From DASZZV01 sp035544835 (GTDB lineage: Bacteria; Acidobacteriota; Thermoanaerobaculia; Gp7-AA8), in contig DASZZV010000299.1 in the NCBI GenBank assembly GCA_035544835.1, forward strand, positions 1-56,435: a stretch of DNA of 56,435 nucleotides, in the 5' to 3' direction. The notes beneath the pieces were generated by a model, which saw only the letters and a list, made by a program, of their open reading frames with translations, was not told the origin of the DNA and did not search any database. Below, piece after piece: positions 16,070-24,281 of the stretch (position 1 is the first letter of the stretch; every line of letters begins with the position of its first letter). A program made the position numbers and the translations under genes.

Positions 16070-16131
16070 AACCCGCATTTCGCACAGGGTTATTGCTGAG
16101 AAGCGACGAAACCCTGTGAGAAATGCGGGTT
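16070..16131. repeat. Hairpin containing dispersed 27-bp repeat, copy 2
   Basis: Inverted arms AACCCGCATTTCGCACAGGG and the 27-bp repeat at 16103-16129 form a hairpin between the divergent degP and dusB genes. The right arm is identical to 6851-6877. Confidence 0.82.
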
Positions 16132-16221
16132 TAATGGTGAGACGCGCCTGAATCGAAAATGTTTCCCTCGGAAAGATGAGGAAGATAGTACTCTCTGGCC
16201 CTGTTAACGGATTGTTTACAT

Positions 16222-17202
16222 ATGTCTTTCGCGCTCAAATCCTTCTCGATCGGCCCGGTTTTGGTCGATCCTCCTCTGGCACTCGCGCCGATGGCCGAGG
16301 TCACCGATACCTATTATCGCTCGTTGATCAAAGAGCTGGGATCGGTGGGGCTGGTCGTGTCCGAATTCGTTTCTGCCGAGGGGCTGACCAGGAACAATGC
16401 CCGTTCCAGGAACATGCTCGCTTTCGACGAGCGTGAGCGCCCCGTGGCCATTCAAATCTATGGGGGAGACCCCGACCGAATGGATGACGCGGCGGCCATC
16501 GTCGAGGACCAGGGTGTCGACATCGTCGACATCAACATGGGTTGCCCGGTCAAAAAGATCGTGAATAGCGGGGCCGGCTCGGCTCTACTGAAGGATTTCG
16601 ATCGCGCCGCCCGCGTGGTCGAGAAGATTCGCAGACGGGTCAGTATCCCCGTGACAGTAAAAGTTCGTAAAGGATGGGAGAGCGATGACGTCATTCCGCT
16701 CCTGAAGAGGTTTGAAGAAATGGGAGTGGCGGCGATCGCGATTCACGGACGGACACGAAGCGAGGCTTATTCGGGTGCCAGCGACTGGAAGTACATTGCA
16801 GCGGTAAAGCGGGAGATCTCGATTCCTGTCTTTGGAAACGGTGACGTCAAAGTTGCCGAGGACGCCCTGCGGATGTTCCGGGAGACCGCTTGTGATGGGG
16901 TCATGATCGGTCGGGCGGCGTTGCACAATCCTTTCATCTTTAGAGACATCGCCGCAGTGGTGTCGGGAGAGGTTGTCACCGATGAAGTGGATCGGCGCAT
17001 CGTGGCCATGAAACGCTATCTTCAGAAGATCGAGGGTGCTCCGCAGCCGGAGCTCTGGAAGCTTCACAAGGCGCGTACGGTCATTGGCTGGTTCTCGAAG
17101 GGGATACCTCATGCCAAAGAACTGCGGCAGGGGCTCGCCGGGATCACCTGTATCAACGACGTCCTTTATCTTCTCGATCGAAGCCGCGAGATCGCGGCTT
17201 GA
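16222..17202 (+). CDS. dusB: tRNA-dihydrouridine synthase (DusB-like)
   Basis: 326-residue flavoenzyme that reduces uridine to dihydrouridine in tRNA D-loops. The TIM-barrel FMN signatures are present: LAPMAEVTD near the start, NINMGCPVKKI with the catalytic Cys, VTVKVRKGW, AIHGRTR, VFGNGDV and GVMIGRAALHNP. A C-terminal helical domain follows (LHKARTVIGWFSKGIPHA). It starts at the ATG at 16222. Its stop overlaps the TTG of the next gene, so the two may be translationally coupled. Confidence 0.93.
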   Translation: MSFALKSFSIGPVLVDPPLALAPMAEVTDTYYRSLIKELGSVGLVVSEFVSAEGLTRNNARSRNMLAFDERERPVAIQIYGGDPDRMDDAAAIVEDQGVDIVDINMGCPVKKIVNSGAGSALLKDFDRAARVVEKIRRRVSIPVTVKVRKGWESDDVIPLLKRFEEMGVAAIAIHGRTRSEAYSGASDWKYIAAVKREISIPVFGNGDVKVAEDALRMFRETACDGVMIGRAALHNPFIFRDIAAVVSGEVVTDEVDRRIVAMKRYLQKIEGAPQPELWKLHKARTVIGWFSKGIPHAKELRQGLAGITCINDVLYLLDRSREIAA

Positions 17203-18215
17203 GTCAGGTTGCGACACGCATGACCTTCCCTCGGCATCTCGCCGAAGTACTCGATCGTTTCCGGATCCGTCCCGACACGAAGGCTACGTTGTACGACTTT
17301 TACCTTCAGTACGGGGCCGATGCCCTCGATTCCTTCAGCTCTTTGTCGGAAGATTTCGACGCCGCTTCGCAGATCACACCTGAGGATCTGGCCGGCCTGC
17401 GCACCAGAATGGTAGAGGCCTACCTTCGCAAGAATCACGAGCTCTGGCTGCAGGGAAAGCCAACGCCGAGCCTTTACGCGCCGCGCGCAGCGGAAGGTCG
17501 AGCTTCAGGGCTGGTCATGCCGCTCGGCAATCTCGACGTACTTCCCGACGAGGGCTCGCTACTGAGCGAGATCAAGCGGTCCATCGACTCCATACTCGCG
17601 CCTGGTCAGGTTGCCCCGTCAGGGCTGGTGCTGTTCTCGAAGAACGCCCATTTCGGTGGACGGGCCGAGACCATCTCGTTCGACGTGGTCAGTAGTGATC
17701 TCGATGATGCACTTCTCGTCGCCGGCGCCGAAGGCCGCCAGCACACTGTTCCCGGATCGATCGGCGAAACCAGTGGCACTCTGGACGCCGCCGAGAAACT
17801 GGCGCTCATCTGGGAGATTCAGCCGAATGTGCTCAAGCCCTTTGGCGAGCGGAACCAGACCATTGCCAAAATTCACCGTCGCAATCGCAACTGGCATCTT
17901 CTTACGCTGGCAGCGGCCATCCGCTGGCTGCAGGCCAGAGGAATCGACATTCTCATTCTGAACGGGTCGGCCCTTACGGCGACGCACGAAGTCAATCCGC
18001 ATCAGCCCGTGCCTGAGGCCGTCATTGTTCTGCATGATCGCACCGTCGAAACGGTGGCCGCGGGACTGGGGAATGAGCTCGTGGCCGTCTCCACGGACGA
18101 CCAGGAGCGTCTCATCGGCACGGAGCTCATGAACACCGGGCTGCGCAAGCTGGTGTCCGAGCGGGGGGCGCGTCACGCCATGCGCCGGCTCCGCTACGAG
18201 CGCCGCATAGAATAG
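17199..18215 (+). CDS. Conserved-looking hypothetical protein
   Basis: 338 residues, not recognised. No signal peptide and no clear membrane segment. The N-terminal 100 residues are charged and helical; a mixed alpha/beta region follows (ILILNGSALTATHEVN, EAVIVLHDRTVETVAAGLG). The start may be the TTG overlapping the dusB stop (TTGA) or the in-frame ATG at 17220; neither has a strong ribosome binding site. It lies between two RNA/ribosome modification genes, dusB and rimO, which hints at a role in translation, but nothing in the sequence shows one. Confidence 0.75.
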   Translation: MSQVATRMTFPRHLAEVLDRFRIRPDTKATLYDFYLQYGADALDSFSSLSEDFDAASQITPEDLAGLRTRMVEAYLRKNHELWLQGKPTPSLYAPRAAEGRASGLVMPLGNLDVLPDEGSLLSEIKRSIDSILAPGQVAPSGLVLFSKNAHFGGRAETISFDVVSSDLDDALLVAGAEGRQHTVPGSIGETSGTLDAAEKLALIWEIQPNVLKPFGERNQTIAKIHRRNRNWHLLTLAAAIRWLQARGIDILILNGSALTATHEVNPHQPVPEAVIVLHDRTVETVAAGLGNELVAVSTDDQERLIGTELMNTGLRKLVSERGARHAMRRLRYERRIE

Positions 18216-18258
18216 GCCGGCCCTTTCCGCTGTTTAGCGAGACTCCTGAAAGTACCCA

Positions 18259-19614
18259 ATGACCGAAAAAACCATTTCCCGTGTCGGGATGATCTCGCTA
18301 GGCTGTCCCAAGAACCTCGTCGACGCCGAGATCATGCTCGGTCAGCTGCAGGCTGGCACCGAGATGCAGGTCACGAGTGACCTCGACGACGCCGACGTTG
18401 TGATCGTCAATACCTGCGGTTTTATCGACGCCGCAAAACAGGAATCGATCGATACGATTCTGGAGATGGCTGAGCGTAAGAGCGGAAAGCTCAAGCGGCT
18501 CGTCGTGACTGGCTGCATGGTTCAGAAATACCGCTCCGATCTTCAAGAGGCAATTCCCGAGATCGACGCCTTCGTCGGACTCGATCACCTCGAGCAGATC
18601 ACCGCTGCCGTCACCGGCCAGGACTACTCCGGCGACAGCGCTCCGGTGAAGCGGAAGATGTCGGCGAGGTTGTATGAGGACCTGCCCCGCGTGCTGACTC
18701 AGGGCACATCACACGCCTACCTCAAAGTCTCTGAAGGATGTTCAAACCCCTGCACCTTCTGCGCGATTCCGCAGATGCGCGGCAAGTTTCGCAGCCGCCA
18801 GCTCGACTCTCTGATTTCTGAGGCCCGGCAGCTCGAGCTCAAAGGTGTCAAGGAATTGTGCCTCATCGCTCAGGACACGACGCGTTACGGAGAGGACCTC
18901 GGGGTCGAGCACGGACTGACTCGACTCGTGGAGCGCCTTCTGGCCGAAACAGACTTCCAGTGGATCCGTTTTCTCTACGCCTACCCCGGCAGCCTCGATT
19001 GGTCGCTGTTTGAGCTGATGGGCCGCGAGAAACGCTTTGTTTCCTACTGCGACATTCCGTTGCAGCACGCCTCGGAAAATGTGCTTGGTCGCATGAGACG
19101 CCCCGGCTCGCCGCAGCAGTATCGCGACATGGTCAGCCGCATGCGAGAACTCGTTCCGGATCTCTCTTTGCGCACCACTTTCATCGTCGGCCATCCCGGG
19201 GAAACTGCGAAGGACTTCGGCGAGTTGTACGACTTCGTCGAGTGGGCGCAATTCGATCAGATGGGCGCTTTCTGTTATTCACCCGAGGAGTTCACGCCGG
19301 CCTCGAAGATGACCGACATTCCAACGAGAAAGACGGCAGAGCGGCGCCGCGACAAGCTCATGGAACTGCAGCAGGCCATCTCGCTGGCGCGGAACACGGC
19401 GAAGGTGGGCCAGACCTTCGACGCCATCATCACCGGAGTCTGTGCCGAGACCGAGCACCTTCTCGAAGGACGCATCGCAGGACAGGCCCCGGAGATCGAC
19501 GGCCGCCTTCTGATCAACGACGGAATGGACAGTGTGCGCGAGTTCCCGCACTTCGCCAGAGTCGAGATCAACGACGCCCATCCCTACGATCTGGTCGGCG
19601 CGCTGGTCGGCTGA
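18259..19614 (+). CDS. rimO: Ribosomal protein S12 methylthiotransferase
   Basis: 451-residue radical-SAM enzyme that adds a methylthio group to an Asp of ribosomal protein S12. The N-terminal MTTase domain (SLGCPKNLVDAE, VNTCGFIDAAKQES, VTGCMVQKY) supplies three Cys for one 4Fe-4S cluster. The radical-SAM CxxxCxxC is in SEGCSNPCTFCAIP, and a C-terminal TRAM domain follows. The motif set and length fit RimO better than MiaB. The ATG at 18259 lies 43 bp after the preceding gene, so the three plus-strand genes may form one unit. Confidence 0.95.
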   Translation: MTEKTISRVGMISLGCPKNLVDAEIMLGQLQAGTEMQVTSDLDDADVVIVNTCGFIDAAKQESIDTILEMAERKSGKLKRLVVTGCMVQKYRSDLQEAIPEIDAFVGLDHLEQITAAVTGQDYSGDSAPVKRKMSARLYEDLPRVLTQGTSHAYLKVSEGCSNPCTFCAIPQMRGKFRSRQLDSLISEARQLELKGVKELCLIAQDTTRYGEDLGVEHGLTRLVERLLAETDFQWIRFLYAYPGSLDWSLFELMGREKRFVSYCDIPLQHASENVLGRMRRPGSPQQYRDMVSRMRELVPDLSLRTTFIVGHPGETAKDFGELYDFVEWAQFDQMGAFCYSPEEFTPASKMTDIPTRKTAERRRDKLMELQQAISLARNTAKVGQTFDAIITGVCAETEHLLEGRIAGQAPEIDGRLLINDGMDSVREFPHFARVEINDAHPYDLVGALVG

Positions 19615-19670
19615 TTCGAAGCCGAAGTCCATTCCCAGCCGTGGACACCGAGGTTGCCGGTGAGAAGGCT

Positions 19671-19770
19671 TGTCATCCTGAGCGAAAGCGAAGGATCTTT
19701 GGTGACATCACCCTGGTGTAAATTGACTACCTCGCGAGTGCCACCAAAGATCCTTCGGTCGCACTCACTC
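19671..19770. repeat. Variant palindromic element
   Basis: The left arm, TCATCCTGAGCGAAAGCGAA and AGGATCTTTGGTG, is answered by CCACCAAAGATCCTTCGG on the right. It is a relative of the long palindromic element next to it. With copy C it fills the 450-bp gap after rimO, in which I see no gene. Confidence 0.7.
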
Positions 19771-19838
19771 TTTGCTGATCGTTTGTTTCGCGCGTGCTCC
19801 CTTCTAAGAAACTGCCAGTATTTACGCGGGTTTGCGGA

Positions 19839-19978
19839 GGTGTCATCCCGAGCCGCAGCGAGGGATCTGGGTGGCGGCTTCGGGTCTGTGGCGCCGCGTA
19901 CAATCGTACGTGATGCCTCCGGACCGAAACCGCAAGGCCCCCACCCAGATCCCTCGCTCGACGCTCGGGATGACACCC
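19839..19978. repeat. Long palindromic interspersed element, copy C
   Basis: The same arms as copies A and B, with a different centre. It occupies the convergent gap between rimO and the acid phosphatase gene. A further half-arm (CTTCAGGATGAC) lies near 20023-20034. Confidence 0.83.
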
Positions 19979-20068
19979 TTTCGGTTTCTTTTCTCAGGCG
20001 CAGCGCGCACGCTGTCCTTCGCTTCAGGATGACGACGTACCGGCCGCTCGGGCCAGATGTACCCGAAC

Positions 20069-20980
20069 CTACTGTTTCTCGTCTGTTCGCAAGGCCTCGT
20101 TCTTGATGCGGATCTGCTCGCACTTCGGGAGCCCTGGCTTACCGAGAACGCTCCGCTCCCAGGAGCCATAGGTCGGGTTGGGGATCATGAACCATTTCTT
20201 GCCGAAGTAGTCCCGGTAACGCTCCAGCAACGCCGAACGCTCCTGTAGCGTCTTCCCATTTGCCGGTACGAAATCATTGAGGTCGTCACCGAAGAGAAGG
20301 ATGACGCGGTATTTGTCGGACACGAACCTGCGACGGGAAGTCTTATCCGACGAATTCCAGTCCTCGCGCTCCCCCTGGACCAGGACGGTGTCCACTTGGT
20401 CGTCGATCGGGAAGCCGAGTTTGTTGAGGTTGTCGCGAACCACTTTTTCCATCGAAGCGCGCTGGTTCGTTATGTAGAAAACGGTTACTCCCTGCCCCTG
20501 CGCGAATCGGCAGAAATCGACAGCGCCGTTGATCGCTCGTGAGACCGCTTCATCACGAAAGAGTTGGAAGCGGTCGTCGTTGTGGTTCTCGTGATGTTTG
20601 AGCAGCCGAGCCTGGTAGGCAGAGTTGTCGAGGACCGTCTCGTCGATGTCGAGGATGACCGCCGGCGACTTCCCGGCCGTCGTCTCCTGCTCCGTGGCGG
20701 CGGACCAGCCCGGATCTTTCGCTGCCTCGACGAGCATCTTTTTTCCCCAGCGATAGATCTCCTCGGTAAGGGCTTGATATTCGGCCGAGGTCTGCATCCA
20801 GAGAACACTGTTGAGGTCAGGCTCCACCAGCGAGCAGTCCGGCATCGCGGTTGACGCAACGCCCCCGGCCACGTCGGGAGTCGGAGCCGCGACGGGTCGA
20901 GGCTGCGATGCGGAGTGCGTACAGCACGCCAACAGAAGAAGTGTTACGGCGATGGTGACAAGAGTCTGATTTGATTTCAC
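20069..20980 (-). CDS. P4-like (class C) acid phosphatase lipoprotein
   Basis: 303 residues. A signal peptide ends in the lipobox LLAC (Cys19). The HAD-type phosphatase motifs are VILDIDETVLDNSAYQ (nucleophile and acid/base Asp), FYITNQRA (motif II) and LLFGDDLNDF (Asp pair). This matches the lipoprotein e(P4)/5'-nucleotidase family, outer-membrane or periplasmic enzymes that dephosphorylate nucleotides such as NMN. The start ATG at 20978-20980 places the hydrophobic core at once. It lies downstream of the TonB-dependent receptor gene but behind a strong terminator, so it probably has its own promoter. Confidence 0.9.
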   Translation of the reverse strand: MKSNQTLVTIAVTLLLLACCTHSASQPRPVAAPTPDVAGGVASTAMPDCSLVEPDLNSVLWMQTSAEYQALTEEIYRWGKKMLVEAAKDPGWSAATEQETTAGKSPAVILDIDETVLDNSAYQARLLKHHENHNDDRFQLFRDEAVSRAINGAVDFCRFAQGQGVTVFYITNQRASMEKVVRDNLNKLGFPIDDQVDTVLVQGEREDWNSSDKTSRRRFVSDKYRVILLFGDDLNDFVPANGKTLQERSALLERYRDYFGKKWFMIPNPTYGSWERSVLGKPGLPKCEQIRIKNEALRTDEKQ

Positions 20981-20995
20981 GCGAGTCTCCGTTAC

Positions 20996-21030
20996 AAAAA
21001 AAAGGCCACCCGAAATCGGGTGGCCTTTTT
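20996..21030 (-). terminator. Terminator after the TonB-dependent receptor
   Basis: A perfect 15-bp stem (AAAAAGGCCACCCGA) with a 2-base loop, and eight T on the minus strand. It lies 20 bp past the receptor stop. Confidence 0.9.
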
Positions 21031-21049
21031 ACCACTGCGATGGAATGCT

Positions 21050-24000
21050 TTAGAAGACGATCTTCGCTGCGACCTGATACTGACGCGGGTCGACGGCCGT
21101 GTTGTAGCTCGTCGGAATGCCGTAGTTCGCATTCTTTGTGATGGTGGTGAACTTGTCCGTAGACGCGGTGTAGTTCACGGTGTACAGCGACTGGTTCGTA
21201 CCGGTGATGAACTGGTTGCTCTGGGCGAGAAGGTTGAAGACCTCGCCGATCAACTCCAGCTGAACACCATGTGTGAGTCCGAAGCGTTTGGAAATGCGGG
21301 CGTCGATGTTGGTCACGGTGGGCTGACGGCGTCCGTTGCGCGAGGCGATATGCGCGCCCTGGGCGTTGAGGAAGTCGGCGAACTGCGGGCGAGTCATGCC
21401 GGCAGCCTTGGTGAGATCGATGATCTGGCCGCTGCTGTCGAGGAAGACCGGGATGTTTCCGGTGATGTTGGAGAGACCGTTCAACGAGAGGCCGCCGCAG
21501 TTGCAGAAGATGTTCTGCGTGTACGGCGCTCCGGACCGGTAGTTATAGATACCGGACACGAAGAAGCCGAAAGGCAGTTCGTAAGTTCCGTCGACGACGA
21601 CGCGATGACGGATGTCGAAATCCGAAGGACCCTGGCTGAGCGAAGGATTGAGCGGATCGAAACGGAAAGAAGAGGAAGTGCTGCGCTCGTTCGATTCCTG
21701 GTCGACCGACTTGGACCAGGTGTAATGAGCGTCCCACGAGAACTTGCTGTTCTCCAGCGCTAGCTTGTGGGTCTCGACGGTGAAGGAGCGATTGTTGGCC
21801 TTCTCGTCCGAGGTATCGGCTAGGACGCTTCCGTAATCCAGATACCGACGGTTCGGGCTGTTGAGGGAGTAAACGGGGAGATTGCCGAACGAGTAGGCTT
21901 GCGCAACGGCGTTGAGCTGGGTCTTTCCCTGAACGTGGGTGAGGCGAGCGTATTCGCCGCTGATACCCGCGCTGTACTGACTGCCAAGTTGCTGCTCGAA
22001 CTGAAGGCTGGAGCGTAGTGACTCCTGAGCCTGAAAGTTGTCGGTGATCGCCTGGATCGAGTTACCCGAAGCTGGCGTTGCTGCGAACTGCGCCGGCGTG
22101 AGGATGTTCGGGAAGGTCGGGCACGGAAGCGCCGTGGTGCAGGGAAGATTGATGAAGGTGAATCCACCGCTGATCTGCGCCAGCGGATTGGCCAGAAGAA
22201 TCGCCGGGAGGTAGTTGTAGAACTTGCCGGTGCCGCCACGGAGAACAGACTTGCCGGTTCCGAAGACGTCGAAGGCGAAACCAAGACGGGGGGCGACGTT
22301 GTTTTTGTCCGACTTGAAGTTGTTCACGAACTCGGGGTACTTCACCGCCGCGAGCGCTGCCTTGGGTTTCGGCATGGTCTGATAGTCGTATCGCAAGCCG
22401 ACATCGACCGTCAAACGGTCGATCAGCTTGAACGAGTCCTGAATGAACGTGCCGTAGGTATTCTGGCTGAAGGGCGTTGCGCCACCGGTCGGTCCGAAGC
22501 CCATCTGGAAACGGCTCGGCTTGTTGGCGATGAAGTCGGCAACTGAAGCGTACGAGTACTGACCGCGAGCAAAGCGCGGGAACATATTGTTGAACTTTTC
22601 GAACAGACCCTCTGCTCCGACCTTCACATTGTGGCGGCCGATGCTCCAGGAAAGGCTGTCCTTGATCTGGTACTTCTTCTCCGTGGTGTTGTTGGGGAGG
22701 AAGTTGATGTTTCCGAAGGTCGCCGTCTGCCCGCTCTGCGTGACGTTGATTTCAGGGAAGCCCTCAGACGTAGGATTGATGGGACGTTCCTGCATTTCGT
22801 ATTGGGCGATCAACTGGTTGAAGATCGAGGGCGTCAGGATCGATTCGGCCTGTCCGACGAGCTGATTGAACTTGTCGGTCTCATTACCCTGGTTCGATGC
22901 GAGCTGGAAGCCGTTCTGATTGTTTGAATTCGTAAATTCGGAATAATTGTCTCGAATCGAGGCGTGGTTCCTGGTTCCGAGGTTGAGGTCGACTTTGCCC
23001 AGATAGGTGTTCTGGTCGAAGGTCTGATCGTAATTGAGCTCCTGGGAGAAGGGATGCCCGACGATATCCTGGAAGCGTGTGAAGAATGCGGCACGGACGT
23101 CCGGCGAGAGGGCCGTGAATTGCGAGCGTGCCGTGAAGTCGCTGGCGATGATCGGAAGCTTCTGGCGCTGGAAGTCAGCGTTTACGAAGAAAAATGCCTT
23201 GTCGCGGACGATGGGACCGCCGGCGGCAAATCCGGGCTGATTCGAATCTTTGCCTCGGAAGCTCTCCGTTGCTTTCTGGCCATGCAGAAACGTCGGACGC
23301 TTCGAGGCCCACTGACCTTTGCGGTAGAAGTCAAAGACTTCACCGTTGACGTTGTTGCTGCCACTCTTGGTGATGGCGTTCAAGGTAGCGCCCACGCCGC
23401 GAGCAAACTCAGCGTTGTACTGCGAGCGAATGACCTGAAACTCTTTGATGGCGGCCTGGGAGAAGGTGAAGGGGGCGCGCGTGCCGCCTGTCTGCTCGCC
23501 GAAAAACTCGGAGTTCGCGTTAGCGCCGTCAATGTTGAAATCGGTCGTAATACCGCGGCCGCCGTTGGCCTGAATACGGCCACCGAAAGCCGCATTGACC
23601 CCGGGAGTCAACTCGGCGAGGGATCGGAAGTCGCGACTGAGGAGGGGAAGATTCTCGATCTGTTTCTCAGTGACCGAGGTCGTCTGACCTGACTGCGTAA
23701 CGTCGACGACCGGGGCGGTCGCCGTTATCGTGATCTCCTCGGAGATCTGTTGGTTGATCTTCAGATCGGTCTTGGTGGTGGTACCGAGAAGAACGGTCAC
23801 TCTGGGGTTGGCAGCTTTGCCAAGTCCTGCCATCTCCCCGGTGACGCTGTAGCGTCCCGGCGGAAGGAGCGCGAGTGAGTAATCACCCGCGGTCTCGGTT
23901 ACGGCGTTACGCGACAGACCGGTATCAGTGTTGGTCGCAGTGATGGTGACGCCGGGGAGAGCTCCCCCCGTGCTATCGGTGACCTTGCCGCTGATGGAGC

Positions 24001-24094
24001 CGGTCGTTGCATTGACCGACTGCGCCGAAGCGCTCACGACAAACAGCGCCAGGCACAACGAAATCGCGACGAAAAGACAGTTGCGGAAACCCAT
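21050..24094 (-). CDS. TonB-dependent receptor, Oar-like
   Basis: About 1014 residues. After a signal peptide (LFVAISLCLALFVVSASAQS) comes a carboxypeptidase-regulatory-like beta domain (TGSISGKVTDSTGGALPGVT, GRYSVTGEMAGL). Next is a plug domain (IENLPLLSRDFRSLAELTPG) and a large 22-strand-type barrel ending in a terminal Phe (QVAAKIVF), the outer-membrane assembly signal. Such receptors, abundant in Acidobacteriota, take up oligomers or act in surface secretion; the ligand is unknown. The ATG at 24092-24094 is preceded by AGGAGG; the frame extends upstream but without a plausible leader. It is 190 bp downstream of rho, and I see no other gene in that gap. Confidence 0.92.
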   Translation of the reverse strand: MGFRNCLFVAISLCLALFVVSASAQSVNATTGSISGKVTDSTGGALPGVTITATNTDTGLSRNAVTETAGDYSLALLPPGRYSVTGEMAGLGKAANPRVTVLLGTTTKTDLKINQQISEEITITATAPVVDVTQSGQTTSVTEKQIENLPLLSRDFRSLAELTPGVNAAFGGRIQANGGRGITTDFNIDGANANSEFFGEQTGGTRAPFTFSQAAIKEFQVIRSQYNAEFARGVGATLNAITKSGSNNVNGEVFDFYRKGQWASKRPTFLHGQKATESFRGKDSNQPGFAAGGPIVRDKAFFFVNADFQRQKLPIIASDFTARSQFTALSPDVRAAFFTRFQDIVGHPFSQELNYDQTFDQNTYLGKVDLNLGTRNHASIRDNYSEFTNSNNQNGFQLASNQGNETDKFNQLVGQAESILTPSIFNQLIAQYEMQERPINPTSEGFPEINVTQSGQTATFGNINFLPNNTTEKKYQIKDSLSWSIGRHNVKVGAEGLFEKFNNMFPRFARGQYSYASVADFIANKPSRFQMGFGPTGGATPFSQNTYGTFIQDSFKLIDRLTVDVGLRYDYQTMPKPKAALAAVKYPEFVNNFKSDKNNVAPRLGFAFDVFGTGKSVLRGGTGKFYNYLPAILLANPLAQISGGFTFINLPCTTALPCPTFPNILTPAQFAATPASGNSIQAITDNFQAQESLRSSLQFEQQLGSQYSAGISGEYARLTHVQGKTQLNAVAQAYSFGNLPVYSLNSPNRRYLDYGSVLADTSDEKANNRSFTVETHKLALENSKFSWDAHYTWSKSVDQESNERSTSSSFRFDPLNPSLSQGPSDFDIRHRVVVDGTYELPFGFFVSGIYNYRSGAPYTQNIFCNCGGLSLNGLSNITGNIPVFLDSSGQIIDLTKAAGMTRPQFADFLNAQGAHIASRNGRRQPTVTNIDARISKRFGLTHGVQLELIGEVFNLLAQSNQFITGTNQSLYTVNYTASTDKFTTITKNANYGIPTSYNTAVDPRQYQVAAKIVF

Positions 24095-24281
24095 ACATCC
24101 TCCTGTTATGGTCAAAGACGAGACTTTGATGCAGCTGGAGCCCGAGGGCTCCTGTATTTTCAAACTTGAGCGCGATAACTTAACCCCATTCACCCGTCCC
24201 GCAAAGCTGTTTCGATGTTTTCGTGAAAAGAACGGGTATTCCGGGCGTAAAGAGCGGCCCGGAGATGGATCAGTGCCGGCC

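Noticed and set aside
20981..21049. Operon continuity from the TonB-dependent receptor to the acid phosphatase
   Set aside because: A strong intrinsic terminator lies between them.
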